A DNA stretch of 45,613 nucleotides, taken from the NCBI GenBank assembly GCA_045542335.1, contig JAZQKV010000022.1:1-45613 (forward strand), in the 5' to 3' direction. The notes beneath the pieces were generated by a model that saw only the letters and a program-made list of their open reading frames with translations, was not told the origin of the DNA and made no database searches. The DNA comes from CAKSUT01 sp045542335. Lineage in GTDB: Bacteria > Bacillota > Clostridia > Oscillospirales > CAG-382. The position numbers and the translations under genes are program-made. Position 1 is the stretch's first letter. Each line of letters starts with the position of its first letter. Shown one piece after another: positions 24,738-33,700 of the stretch.

Positions 24738-25249
24738 TTGATGACGTACTCCCCTCTCACAAGGAAATAACAGCCGTCGGTGTTGGCATGTACACCTCTG
24801 CCGTCACCTCTTGGGATTATGCAGTAATTGTTTTTGGGCAAAGGCTCTCCGTTTAAAAGCTCGGCGCCGTTTGCCATGTTACCGATGCCCTGGTTGTCAA
24901 ATGGCGAGATTACAACCGCCTGACCGCTTCTTAAAATGATTTCAACGCTGTCCTCGGCGATGAGCTCCTGATCCTTTGTGAGAGCAACTACCTCGTAGTT
25001 CACAGGAACGGATTGCTCATAAGAAATGACGGGGACAGAATCCTGTGACAACTTGGATTCGCCGATTCTCTGCTCGATGTATGATTTTATATTGGGTATA
25101 ACAACCTCATTTATGTAGCTGAGAGAAATAAGTGGGTCATCCTCGGAGGAATATGCTCCGACGACGGCTCCAATAGCAAGTGAAAACGCCATGCCAAGAG
25201 CAATTACAATTGTAGAGAAGCTTTTTGATTTGATATTTCCGGATTTCAT
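24734..25249 (-). CDS. Membrane-anchored protein of unknown function upstream of spoIID
   Basis: A 171-residue protein with an N-terminal anchor (STIVIALGMAFSLAIGAVVGA, about 12-32), an extracytoplasmic helical stretch and a compact C-terminal domain of about 90 residues (IILRSGQAVVISPFDNQG, LPKNNYCIIPRGDGRG). I recall similar hypothetical proteins in Clostridia but can name no function. The start at 25249 follows AAAGGA; an upstream in-frame ATG at 25300 has no SD and lies inside a hairpin. It overlaps spoIID by 4 bases, so the two are translationally coupled and may act together in sporulation. Confidence 0.78.
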   Translation of the reverse strand: MKSGNIKSKSFSTIVIALGMAFSLAIGAVVGAYSSEDDPLISLSYINEVVIPNIKSYIEQRIGESKLSQDSVPVISYEQSVPVNYEVVALTKDQELIAEDSVEIILRSGQAVVISPFDNQGIGNMANGAELLNGEPLPKNNYCIIPRGDGRGVHANTDGCYFLVRGEYVIK

Positions 25250-25314
25250 AATTGTATATCCTTTCGTTATAAAGTCGGAAAAAGAGAGTCTATCCGACAA
25301 AAATCAACACTACA

Positions 25315-25343
25315 ATGATACCATAAAGTTTTATTTCATTCAA
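25315..25343 (-). promoter_or_regulatory. Promoter of the spoIID operon
   Basis: Minus strand: TTGAAT (25343-25338), 17-base spacer, TATCAT (25320-25315). It fits SigA rather than the SigE pattern known for spoIID in B. subtilis. The leader contains a 6-bp hairpin, GTCGGA/TCCGAC (25274-25298). Confidence 0.5.
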
Positions 25344-25384
25344 CATCATTTTGTGTCGCAATTTATAAGAAAACAAGAAAAAAC

Positions 25385-25424
25385 AAAAAATCTGCGCCAA
25401 GACATTTGCTCGGAGCAGATTTTT
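25385..25424 (-). terminator. Terminator after asd
   Basis: AAAAATCTGC (25386-25395) and GCAGATTTTT (25415-25424) form a 10-bp stem, with a T tract on both strands. It separates asd from the spoIID operon. Confidence 0.8.
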
Positions 25425-25435
25425 CACTATAGAAT

Positions 25436-26533
25436 TTATGCTTTATGAACGATATATCCTTTTGCCGCAAGAAGCTCTGCGATAAGAACGGCACCGCCTG
25501 CTGCACCTCTCAAGGTGTTGTGAGAAAGACCAACAAATTTATAGTCAAACATCTTGTCTTCTCTGAGTCTTCCGCAGGTTACGCCCATACCCTTGTAAAT
25601 ATCACGGTCAAGATTTGCCTGGGGACGGTTGTCCTCCTCAAAATATGTGATAAACTTTTCGGGAGCAGAAGGGAGTCCAAGCTTCTGAGGCTCGCCAGCA
25701 AAATTGTCCCAAAGCTCAAGGATTTCTTCTTTAGACGGCTTGTTTTTGAAGCTTACAAAACAAGCTGCTGTGTGACCGTCGGTAACAGGAACACGGATGC
25801 AGGTTGTTGTGATTTGAGTGTCGTCGGCGGAAACAATTTTGCCGTCTTCAACCTTGCCCCAGATTCTCATTGGCTCGTTTTCACTCTTTTCTTCCTCGCC
25901 GCCAATGTAAGGAATAACGTTATCGATCATTTCAGGCCACTCGTTGAAAGTCTTTCCGGCACCGGATATAGCCTGATAAGTGCAGACAACAACCTTGTCT
26001 ATGCCAAACTTGCGAAGCGGTGAAAGCATGGGAACGTAGCTTTGGATTGAACAATTGGGCTTAACAGCAATAAAACCGGATTTTGTACCAAGTCTTTCTC
26101 TCTGAGCCTTTATAACTTCAAGATGCTCGGGGTTGATTTCTGGAATAACCATGGGAACATCGGGGGTTGTTCTGTGAGCGGAGTTGTTTGAAACAACGGG
26201 AGTTTCGGTTTTTGCATATGCTTCTTCAAGTGCGCGGATTTCATCTTTCTTCATATCGACTGCGCAGAATGTGAAATCGCACATAGAAGCGACCTTTTCC
26301 ATGTCTGCTGTTGCATCATAAACAATCATGTCAGCAACTTTTTCGGGCATTGGGGTTTTGAGCTTCCATCTTCCGCCAAGAGCTTCTTTGTAGGTTTTGC
26401 CTGCTGAGCGTGCGCTTGCGGCAAGGACTGTTATTTCAAACATGGGATGCTCTGCAAGGAGAGTGATGAATCTCTGACCAACCATGCCTGTTGCACCAAT
26501 TATACCGGCTCTGAGTTTCTTTTCAAATGTCAT
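25436..26533 (-). CDS. asd: Aspartate-semialdehyde dehydrogenase (archaeal/clostridial type)
   Basis: A 365-residue enzyme that reduces aspartyl phosphate to aspartate semialdehyde for lysine, threonine, methionine and diaminopimelate. The NADP-binding motif is IIGATGMVGQRF, the phosphate-binding stretch SNNSAHR, and the catalytic Cys lies in KPNCSIQ. The GATGMVGQRF/NCSIQ pattern and length place it in the archaeal-fungal branch (TIGR00978-like), not the classical bacterial one. ATG 26533 was chosen (GTGGGA upstream); ATG 26551 has no SD. It stands alone with a consensus promoter and its own terminator. Confidence 0.95.
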   Translation of the reverse strand: MTFEKKLRAGIIGATGMVGQRFITLLAEHPMFEITVLAASARSAGKTYKEALGGRWKLKTPMPEKVADMIVYDATADMEKVASMCDFTFCAVDMKKDEIRALEEAYAKTETPVVSNNSAHRTTPDVPMVIPEINPEHLEVIKAQRERLGTKSGFIAVKPNCSIQSYVPMLSPLRKFGIDKVVVCTYQAISGAGKTFNEWPEMIDNVIPYIGGEEEKSENEPMRIWGKVEDGKIVSADDTQITTTCIRVPVTDGHTAACFVSFKNKPSKEEILELWDNFAGEPQKLGLPSAPEKFITYFEEDNRPQANLDRDIYKGMGVTCGRLREDKMFDYKFVGLSHNTLRGAAGGAVLIAELLAAKGYIVHKA

Positions 26534-26572
26534 TGTGTTTCCCACTTTCATAAAAATAATATGATATTATAA

Positions 26573-26600
26573 ATTATAGCAAAAAAAACTTTGTTTGTCA
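26573..26600 (-). promoter_or_regulatory. Consensus SigA promoter of asd
   Basis: Minus strand: TTGACA (26600-26595), 16-base spacer including a T tract, TATAAT (26578-26573). Both hexamers are perfect matches. Confidence 0.85.
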
Positions 26601-26774
26601 ATGCAATAATCTCACAAACACATATGCCTTGCAAACGATATTTTTGTGCTGTTTGATAGAAATGCTAAGTTTGCGGATTTGTTAATGTGCTAAAAAGAAA
26701 GTACGCACTTTTGTGCAAAAACACAACAATTTTTCCTAATGACAAAAAACATCAACCAATCTTGGCAAAATACT
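26601..26774. other. Intergenic region between divergent asd and rhamnosidase genes
   Basis: No gene seen. A tiny dyad GCACTTTTGTGC (26705-26716) is the only structure beyond the flanking promoters. Confidence 0.5.
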
Positions 26775-26817
26775 CAATTTTCTTTTTTTGAAAATTGTAT
26801 TATAATAATGATAGTAT
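26775..26817 (+). promoter_or_regulatory. Promoter/operator of the rhamnosidase operon
   Basis: A perfect 8-bp inverted repeat, CAATTTTC (26775-26782) and GAAAATTG (26790-26797), is separated by seven T residues and followed by TATAAT (26801-26806). TTGAAA (26788-26793) with TAGTAT 18 bases later is an alternative pair. The dyad overlaps the -35 region, a position suited to a regulator such as the AraC-type protein encoded downstream; that link is a guess. Confidence 0.45.
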
Positions 26818-26873
26818 TGCAAAATGGATGAATTATTCACTTTGCATATTAAAAAATCTAAGGAGAGGTGTTT

Positions 26874-29800
26874 ATGAAAAACATCAAAAGAATTGCTGCG
26901 CTTATGCTTTGCCTTGTCATGGTTATGGCATCCGTTTGCACAGGTGCTGTTTTTGCACAGACCACCTATGAAGTAAGCGGAACATTCCTGACGCAAGGAA
27001 AACAAAGCGGAGCACCGGTGAATCCCGCTTCTGTTACGTTCTATGAAACCGGCGGTAAAATTTATCGTGCGCAAGTTACCGAGAATGGACAGAGCGGTGT
27101 TTACTCTGTTCAGGTTCCACACGGTATCTATGATATTGTTATCAAAAAGCAGGGGTATCTTGACTATACGATAAACAATGTCCGGGTGCACAGCCGTGAT
27201 ATTTCGTTTGACGATCTTGAAACTGCGCTTTTGCCGGGGGATCTCAATGGTGACGGTAAAATCAACACAAAGGATCTTGCTGTTATGATGAGAGCGATGA
27301 ATCCTGAACCTGTGTTTGAATCTGCAAGAGCTGTTGCTGATATAGACGAAGACGGTGTTGTGCAGGTTGCAGATTTGGCTATTATCAAGCCTAATTTTGA
27401 AATTACTAGTGAAAGCTACGATTGGACAAATGTTATGAAACTTCAGACAGATTACAGATATAACCCTATGGGTATTGATTATGAGACTCCCGAATTCAAC
27501 TGGGTAATGGAATCTACAAAGAGAGGTCAGAAGCAGACAGCGTATGAGCTTGGTGTTGCAACCTCTTATGATAAGGCTGTTTCCGGCGACTTTGATGTTT
27601 GGTTTAGCGGAAAGGTTGAATCAAATTCTACGCATGCTTATTATGGTGTGGTAAACGGTGACGGTGCTGTTGATGCTCTTGTTCTTGAGCCTGCTACCGA
27701 ATACTATTGGACAGTTGTTTCTTATGGCATGGATGGAGAGGCAATTCCCTCCCCTGAAGTTGCAAAGTTTGAAACGGGACTTTTTGGTGACTTTGGTGTT
27801 GACAACAAGTGGGTTGCTGCAAATGACCCCTACTATGCTTTTGACAACGCCACAATTGATTTAGAACTTACTGTTACAGGTACAGCTTTTGGTGTTAATT
27901 TCGGCGTTTCTGAAGATAATTCTGAGAGATATATGTGGCAGATAAGTCTCACGGCTCACGATACTCCTTGTCTGCGTTACCATTATAATAAGGACGATTC
28001 ATGGAAAGTGATTAAGTCTGTTGATATTTCGCATATCATTTCTGACGGTGCAGCATGGGTAAACAAGCCTATTGCTATAAAGCTCGTTATGGGAGAAGAA
28101 AACATTTCTACATATATTGAGGGTGTACACGTTCTTGATTATCCTTATCAGGGCGACAACAGATATGTCGGCAAGCTTTACGGACATACCTCAGGTAGTG
28201 AAACCGGTGTTTTTAAGAATGTTGTAATTTCCGATGCTGACGGAAATGTTCTTGTTGATGGCATTCAGGAAACTACTCTTGCTTCTTCCCTTTTCAGAAA
28301 GCAGTTTGCTCTTGAAAAGGATGCTTCTCTTATTGAAAAGGCACGTCTTTATTCAACTGCTGCAGGTAACCAGATAATGTACATCAACGGCAAACGTGCA
28401 AGTGATGACTACATGGCACCCGGCAAGTCTCAGTTCACAACAACTCTTTACTATCAGACGTATGATGTCAAGGAGCTTCTTGTAAACGGTGACAATACTG
28501 TTGCTGCTGAGGTTGGTCATGGCTGGTACAACGCAGGTGCAGTTGGTACAAACTATGGTACAAATGTCGGTCTTAAGGCAAAGCTTGTTATCACATATAC
28601 TGACGGCTCAACTCAGGTGATTGATACCGATTCCACCTGGCTTGGTACAACTGACGGTCCTACAACTACCGATAGGTATTATATCGGTCAGCACGTTGAT
28701 GCAAGAAGAAAAATCGAAAAGTGGAATGAGAACGGAAGCGAGTCTTATAAGTGGACTGCTGTAACGGCAAGTGATACATTCAAGCCTAACAATTCCGGTC
28801 TTATTGCAACAAATCTTGTTGGCGAAAACATGGAGCCTGTTAGAAACACCATGGTTTTGCACCCCACATCCGTTACAAATCCCAAGGAAAATGTTTTTGT
28901 TTACAAGTTTGACCAGAACCTCGTTGGTACTTCGAGAATTACCGCAGAAGCTCCCGAGGGTACCGAGATTGTAATTAGCTACTGCGAGTTCCTTTCGGGT
29001 GACGGTGGAACAACTATTGACCCCACCGCTTATCTTGGTCACAACGGTGAAGACAGATATATTTTCCGTGGTGACGAGGGCGGAGAAACTGTTGAATTTG
29101 ATCTTGTTTACCATGGTTATCAGTATTTGCAGATAACAGGTCTTCCTGAGGCTCTTCCCTTTGAAAACGTTGAGGGACTTGTTCTTACAAGTGACATGGA
29201 AGAAACAGGTGTGATTGAAACCTCCAATTCCAAGATCAACAGATATATTGACAACGTGCGTTGGTCTATCAGAGGTAACTTTGTTTCCACGCTTACTGAC
29301 TGCCCTACCCGTGAAAAGAACACCTGGACGGGAGATGCTCAGATTTTTGCGGCAGTTGCTTCCTATTATAGTAATGTGTTCAACCACTATCGCAATTTCC
29401 AGGATATGACTAGGGCATCTCGTTATCCCGACGGTGCCGTTTCTGAGATCATTCCTTCAATGGGTCCTATAACATCCGGTAGCGGTGTTAACACTAAGAC
29501 TCCTTCGGGTTGGTCTGACTGTCTTATCGTAATTCCGTGGGAAATGTACAATCAGTACGGAGATGTCACCATTATCAAGGAAAACTATGAGACAATGAAG
29601 GCGTGGATTGATTTTCTTCTCACCAAGAAGGTACACAGCACAGATGAGGGTGTAGTTCTTCCTGATGCTGAAATTCCTGAATACATTATAGACCCCAAGT
29701 ATGTACGTCTTGACGGTAACTATGGTGACCATCTTGCACATTACAACAATAAGTCTGATAAGGGCTATTATGTAAACGAATACAGAACAACCTCATGGGT

Positions 29801-30740
29801 ATGGCGTGAAACAAGCTATGCCGAGGTTGGTACAGCATTCTCTGCATACAGCTGTTATATCCTTGCCGAAATGGCAGACGAAATCGGTGAAACAGAAGAT
29901 GCGGCATATTACAGAGAGCTTCATCAGAAATTCTCTGCGGCATGGAAAAAGAACTTTGTCAAGGAAGATGGAATCACCTGCCGTTCCGGCGGTTATACAG
30001 ATTCTGACGGTGTATATCATGACGGTGAAGGCTCTCAGACTTCTTACGCAATGGGTCTTTACTTCAATATGTATACCGACGAGGAAAAGCCTCTTGCAGC
30101 GGCAAAGCTTGCAGAAATCGTTGCAAAGGAAAACTACATTCAGACCGTTGGCTTTATCGGTATGAATCTACTCTACCCTGCTCTTGGCGAAAACGGACAG
30201 TATGACACTGCTATGAAGCTCATGGAGAACGAAAGCTATCCTTCGCTTCTCAACATGGTAAATAATGGTGCGACAACCATCTGGGAAACATATGGCGGTG
30301 GCGTGATGTCCCGTAATCACTATGTTTTCGGTGCACCTGCAAGATGGCTCTACACAGACGTGCTCGGTATTGCACACGCATACAAGGACGGCAACGAGGG
30401 CTTTGCACACTTTGAACTTCGTCCGCAGTATGCATCTTATGATGACACAAGTGTTACATGGGCAAAGGGAAGCTTTGATTCCACAAACGGACTTATCAAG
30501 AGTGATTGGAAGGTTTCCGATGACAGAAGTACATTTACCTATAATTGTACCGTTCCTGCAAACACAAGTGCAACACTTATCCTTCCCGTTGAAAATGACT
30601 CTGCCTATATCACAGAGGGCGGCAAGGATATTGCGCTTTCCGAGGGCGTTGAGTACATAAAGACAGAAAACGGCAGAAGATATTATGAAATCACTTCCGG
30701 CGTTTATGAGTTTGTTGTTCACAATGACATTACTGCCTAA
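26874..30740 (+). CDS. Secreted GH78 alpha-L-rhamnosidase with N-terminal dockerin
   Basis: A 1288-residue exported enzyme expected to remove terminal alpha-L-rhamnose from plant glycans or glycosides. Order: signal peptide (about 1-27, ending VFAQ); a carboxypeptidase-regulatory-like domain (about 30-118); a type I dockerin (about 120-178) with calcium loops DLNGDGKINTKD (from Asp123) and DIDEDGVVQVAD; the Fn3-like domain usual in rhamnosidases (about 188-300); a LamG-like insert (about 313-462); rhamnosidase N-terminal modules (about 472-780); the six-hairpin catalytic domain; and a C-terminal beta sandwich. Catalytic candidates are Asp809, Glu814 and Asp821 in DCPTREKNTWTGDA and Glu1138 in TTIWETYGGG. 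A dockerin at the N terminus is unusual. ATG 26874 follows AAGGAGAGGTG; GTG 26868 is unlikely. Confidence 0.93.
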   Translation: MKNIKRIAALMLCLVMVMASVCTGAVFAQTTYEVSGTFLTQGKQSGAPVNPASVTFYETGGKIYRAQVTENGQSGVYSVQVPHGIYDIVIKKQGYLDYTINNVRVHSRDISFDDLETALLPGDLNGDGKINTKDLAVMMRAMNPEPVFESARAVADIDEDGVVQVADLAIIKPNFEITSESYDWTNVMKLQTDYRYNPMGIDYETPEFNWVMESTKRGQKQTAYELGVATSYDKAVSGDFDVWFSGKVESNSTHAYYGVVNGDGAVDALVLEPATEYYWTVVSYGMDGEAIPSPEVAKFETGLFGDFGVDNKWVAANDPYYAFDNATIDLELTVTGTAFGVNFGVSEDNSERYMWQISLTAHDTPCLRYHYNKDDSWKVIKSVDISHIISDGAAWVNKPIAIKLVMGEENISTYIEGVHVLDYPYQGDNRYVGKLYGHTSGSETGVFKNVVISDADGNVLVDGIQETTLASSLFRKQFALEKDASLIEKARLYSTAAGNQIMYINGKRASDDYMAPGKSQFTTTLYYQTYDVKELLVNGDNTVAAEVGHGWYNAGAVGTNYGTNVGLKAKLVITYTDGSTQVIDTDSTWLGTTDGPTTTDRYYIGQHVDARRKIEKWNENGSESYKWTAVTASDTFKPNNSGLIATNLVGENMEPVRNTMVLHPTSVTNPKENVFVYKFDQNLVGTSRITAEAPEGTEIVISYCEFLSGDGGTTIDPTAYLGHNGEDRYIFRGDEGGETVEFDLVYHGYQYLQITGLPEALPFENVEGLVLTSDMEETGVIETSNSKINRYIDNVRWSIRGNFVSTLTDCPTREKNTWTGDAQIFAAVASYYSNVFNHYRNFQDMTRASRYPDGAVSEIIPSMGPITSGSGVNTKTPSGWSDCLIVIPWEMYNQYGDVTIIKENYETMKAWIDFLLTKKVHSTDEGVVLPDAEIPEYIIDPKYVRLDGNYGDHLAHYNNKSDKGYYVNEYRTTSWVWRETSYAEVGTAFSAYSCYILAEMADEIGETEDAAYYRELHQKFSAAWKKNFVKEDGITCRSGGYTDSDGVYHDGEGSQTSYAMGLYFNMYTDEEKPLAAAKLAEIVAKENYIQTVGFIGMNLLYPALGENGQYDTAMKLMENESYPSLLNMVNNGATTIWETYGGGVMSRNHYVFGAPARWLYTDVLGIAHAYKDGNEGFAHFELRPQYASYDDTSVTWAKGSFDSTNGLIKSDWKVSDDRSTFTYNCTVPANTSATLILPVENDSAYITEGGKDIALSEGVEYIKTENGRRYYEITSGVYEFVVHNDITA

Positions 30741-30755
30741 TAAGGGGGAATTATA

Positions 30756-33700
30756 ATGAAAAAAAGTATAATATCTTTAGTATTTGTTCTCCTTGCATCT
30801 GTCGCTTTGGCTCTTTTACTTTGCATGACATCTTTTGCCGCAGGCGAGGTTTATACAGTTGACGGACTGCCTACTGTTTATCTTTCAAACAGCGAAACTG
30901 TAACTGTGGGAGAAACCACTTATAACACTTACGGCACACTCAAGGAAGGTATTGCGGCTCTCAACAAGCAGGCAGGTGTTGTGGTTGTCTGCGGTGAATT
31001 TACCGACCCAACCACGAATTCTGACAGTACCTTTGTTGATACTGCATCGAGAGGTCATATTCTTATAACGGGTCTTAATAAAGATGGCACAGATGTGCTT
31101 AAATTTAATCATCAGCTGAGTTTCAGCGGAGGCCCAACTACCCTTGAAAACTTCAAGCTTCATTGTTTGAATCCCTCAGCTAAATATGTTTTCGGTAGTA
31201 CCGATATGGTCTGGGGTAAGGGAATGACAACAGCCGGATCTATTTACTATGGTTTGCTGGGAAATCTTAAGGAGGTTTCCTATGCTAAAACTACTTTTAA
31301 TGAAGAAGTCAACCTGAATCAGTATATTCTTTCATCCGGTAGCAATTATGCCGGTACACAAGCAATGACATCCCCTGCTACTTTTGAAATTGTTGTAAAC
31401 AACATAAACAAAACAACAAGATTTGACCTTGGATTTAATAATGCCGCAAATACAGTATACGGTAATGTTAATCTCATTGTAAACGGCGGAACATTTACCA
31501 ACAAGAGCATTATACTGGGAAACAAGGCGACAGATTTTAAGGGTGCTGTAACTGCGATTTACAATAACGGCATCACAGGATTTGACGTGCCTGCCGGCAT
31601 GGATTATGTTGTTGAATCGGCAGAAGGCGGCGAGGTTTCCATAAAGACACAGGCTCCTTATGGCGGTGCTCCCGTATTTCTTCTCACTCCGGATGATGGA
31701 CTTGCTCCTGCTGTCAACGGAACAGCCTGTGTGGCAAACTCCGACGGAACGTACACTCTTTCTCCCGAAGCTCCCGACGGCACAAATGTACAGAAATTTG
31801 CGGTTACATGGGTAAGTGCAACCGAGCCTACCTCCCCCATGTTCTATTCCATCAATGGTGAAAAAACCGCTTTTCTTAAAACAGGCGGTGGTGTATATGA
31901 ATACGAGGGTGCAACCGTATATGCATTTGACACTCTTACCAACATCTTCAAGGCAAATACAGATAAGGCTGAAATAGTAGTCCTTGTTGTCGGCGAGGTT
32001 TCCGAGAATCTCCATATTCCCAACAACAACCCTTCTTACCTCACTATCAGAGGTATAGATGAAAATTCAAAGATATCCTCTACAGGCACGGTTCATCCCT
32101 GGACAAAGGTAACTATTGAGAATATAAAAGTTGCGTGGACCGGTATGTTTGCCGCAGACGGAAACGAGTTTATTTTCGGAGAAGGTCTTGACGGCACATT
32201 CAGCGGTAACGTATATGGCGGTGGCTCCGGATCTCCTCACGGTGGTAATCTGATTTTCAACAGCGGCGTGTTTACCAAGAATATTTATGCCGGAAGTGAT
32301 GCCGCAACAACCAACACTTCAAAGTGTGGCGGACATTATCTCACCTTTAACGGCGGAGATTTTTCTGCGGCGACTATTGATGCAGGTTCTCTCATTGCGA
32401 CAGATATACCAAACTCTGTTGTTGTGTCTGTAAACGGCGGTACATTTGCCCAGAGTCAGAGCATTGGTTATTCAAATATCGGAACTGTCGGCGGCGTTTC
32501 TGCTGTGATCTTCAACAACGGAATGTTTGATACCTACGGCTTTGAATATGCAGATGGTTTTGACTATGCAATAAAGTCAGCCGCAGGCGGCATGGTTACT
32601 TTTGACGGAACGGACTTTATTCTTACAGGAAATGCCGGCTATGCCCCCATTGTAAACGGCAAGCTCAACATTACAGGTAAGTTTGAAGCAGGTACACCAG
32701 GTGAATATGTTGTCACATGGATAAAAACCTCCGGCACGGCACAGGCTTACACTATTGACGGTGTAAAGACAGCATATGTAAAAACAGGTGGAGGTCTTAT
32801 TGAGCTTAAAGAGGATGGCACGGGAGTATATGCTTTTTCTGATATTGTAAGTGCTATAAAAGCGGCTATCGGCGGTAAGGTTATTGTTGTCGGCGAGTTT
32901 AGCGGTCACACCAATTCATTTTGGAATGGAAGCGGAACAACCGTTATCTGCGGATATGATGCCTCATCCTCTTGGACCTTTACCGATACTTTCTATAACT
33001 GGACACCTCTTGTTATTGAGAATATTATTCTTAATACTAATGGAAAAACTGTTAACGCTGATGCAAGAGCCTTTGTTATCGGGGATAATGTAACCGTTGA
33101 GGGAACAGGCATAACTCTTATCGGTGGTGCAGGAAGTAAGGACAGAAACATTGATGTAACCCTTAACAGCGGTACTTATATGACAATCCGAGGCGGAAAT
33201 TCCGCAGATGTTGGTACAGCGGTTGACGGCACTTCATATTACATTAAGCTTGCCATAAACGGCGGTGACTATTCTTCCGCTTCTATCAATGCCGGAAACA
33301 ACTCCGCAAAGACTCTTTACGGAAACTTGCTTACCACAATAACCGGTGGTACTTTTGCAGAGGGACAGACAATTGCGCTCAACAATATAACTGTTATGGG
33401 CAACTCTGTTCTCGTGCTTTCAAACGGAATTGACGACACATATTCCTTTGCGGCATCTGCAAATTACGATTATGTTGTGAAGGCAAAGAGTGGTGGAACG
33501 GTTGAGGTGGCAAGTCTTGGAAGCGACACCTCCGAGCCTACATTTGTTCTTGTCCCTGAAAATCCTCTCTATGCTCCTACGGTTAACGGAACTCCTATTA
33601 CTGCAAGTGCCACGGGAGAGTTCAAATATGTTCCCACAGCTGCAGATACGCAGACGGTTATCGAGGTTGACTGGGCACTTGACACTTCTCCAAAGGTATA

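Noticed and set aside
25191..25448. An 85-codon plus-strand frame between the spoIID operon and asd
   Set aside because: It covers a promoter, a hairpin and a terminator on the other strand and has no likely start signal.
28608..29387. A 259-codon open frame antisense to the rhamnosidase
   Set aside because: It covers the catalytic region of a clear GH78 enzyme and shows no recognisable protein features.
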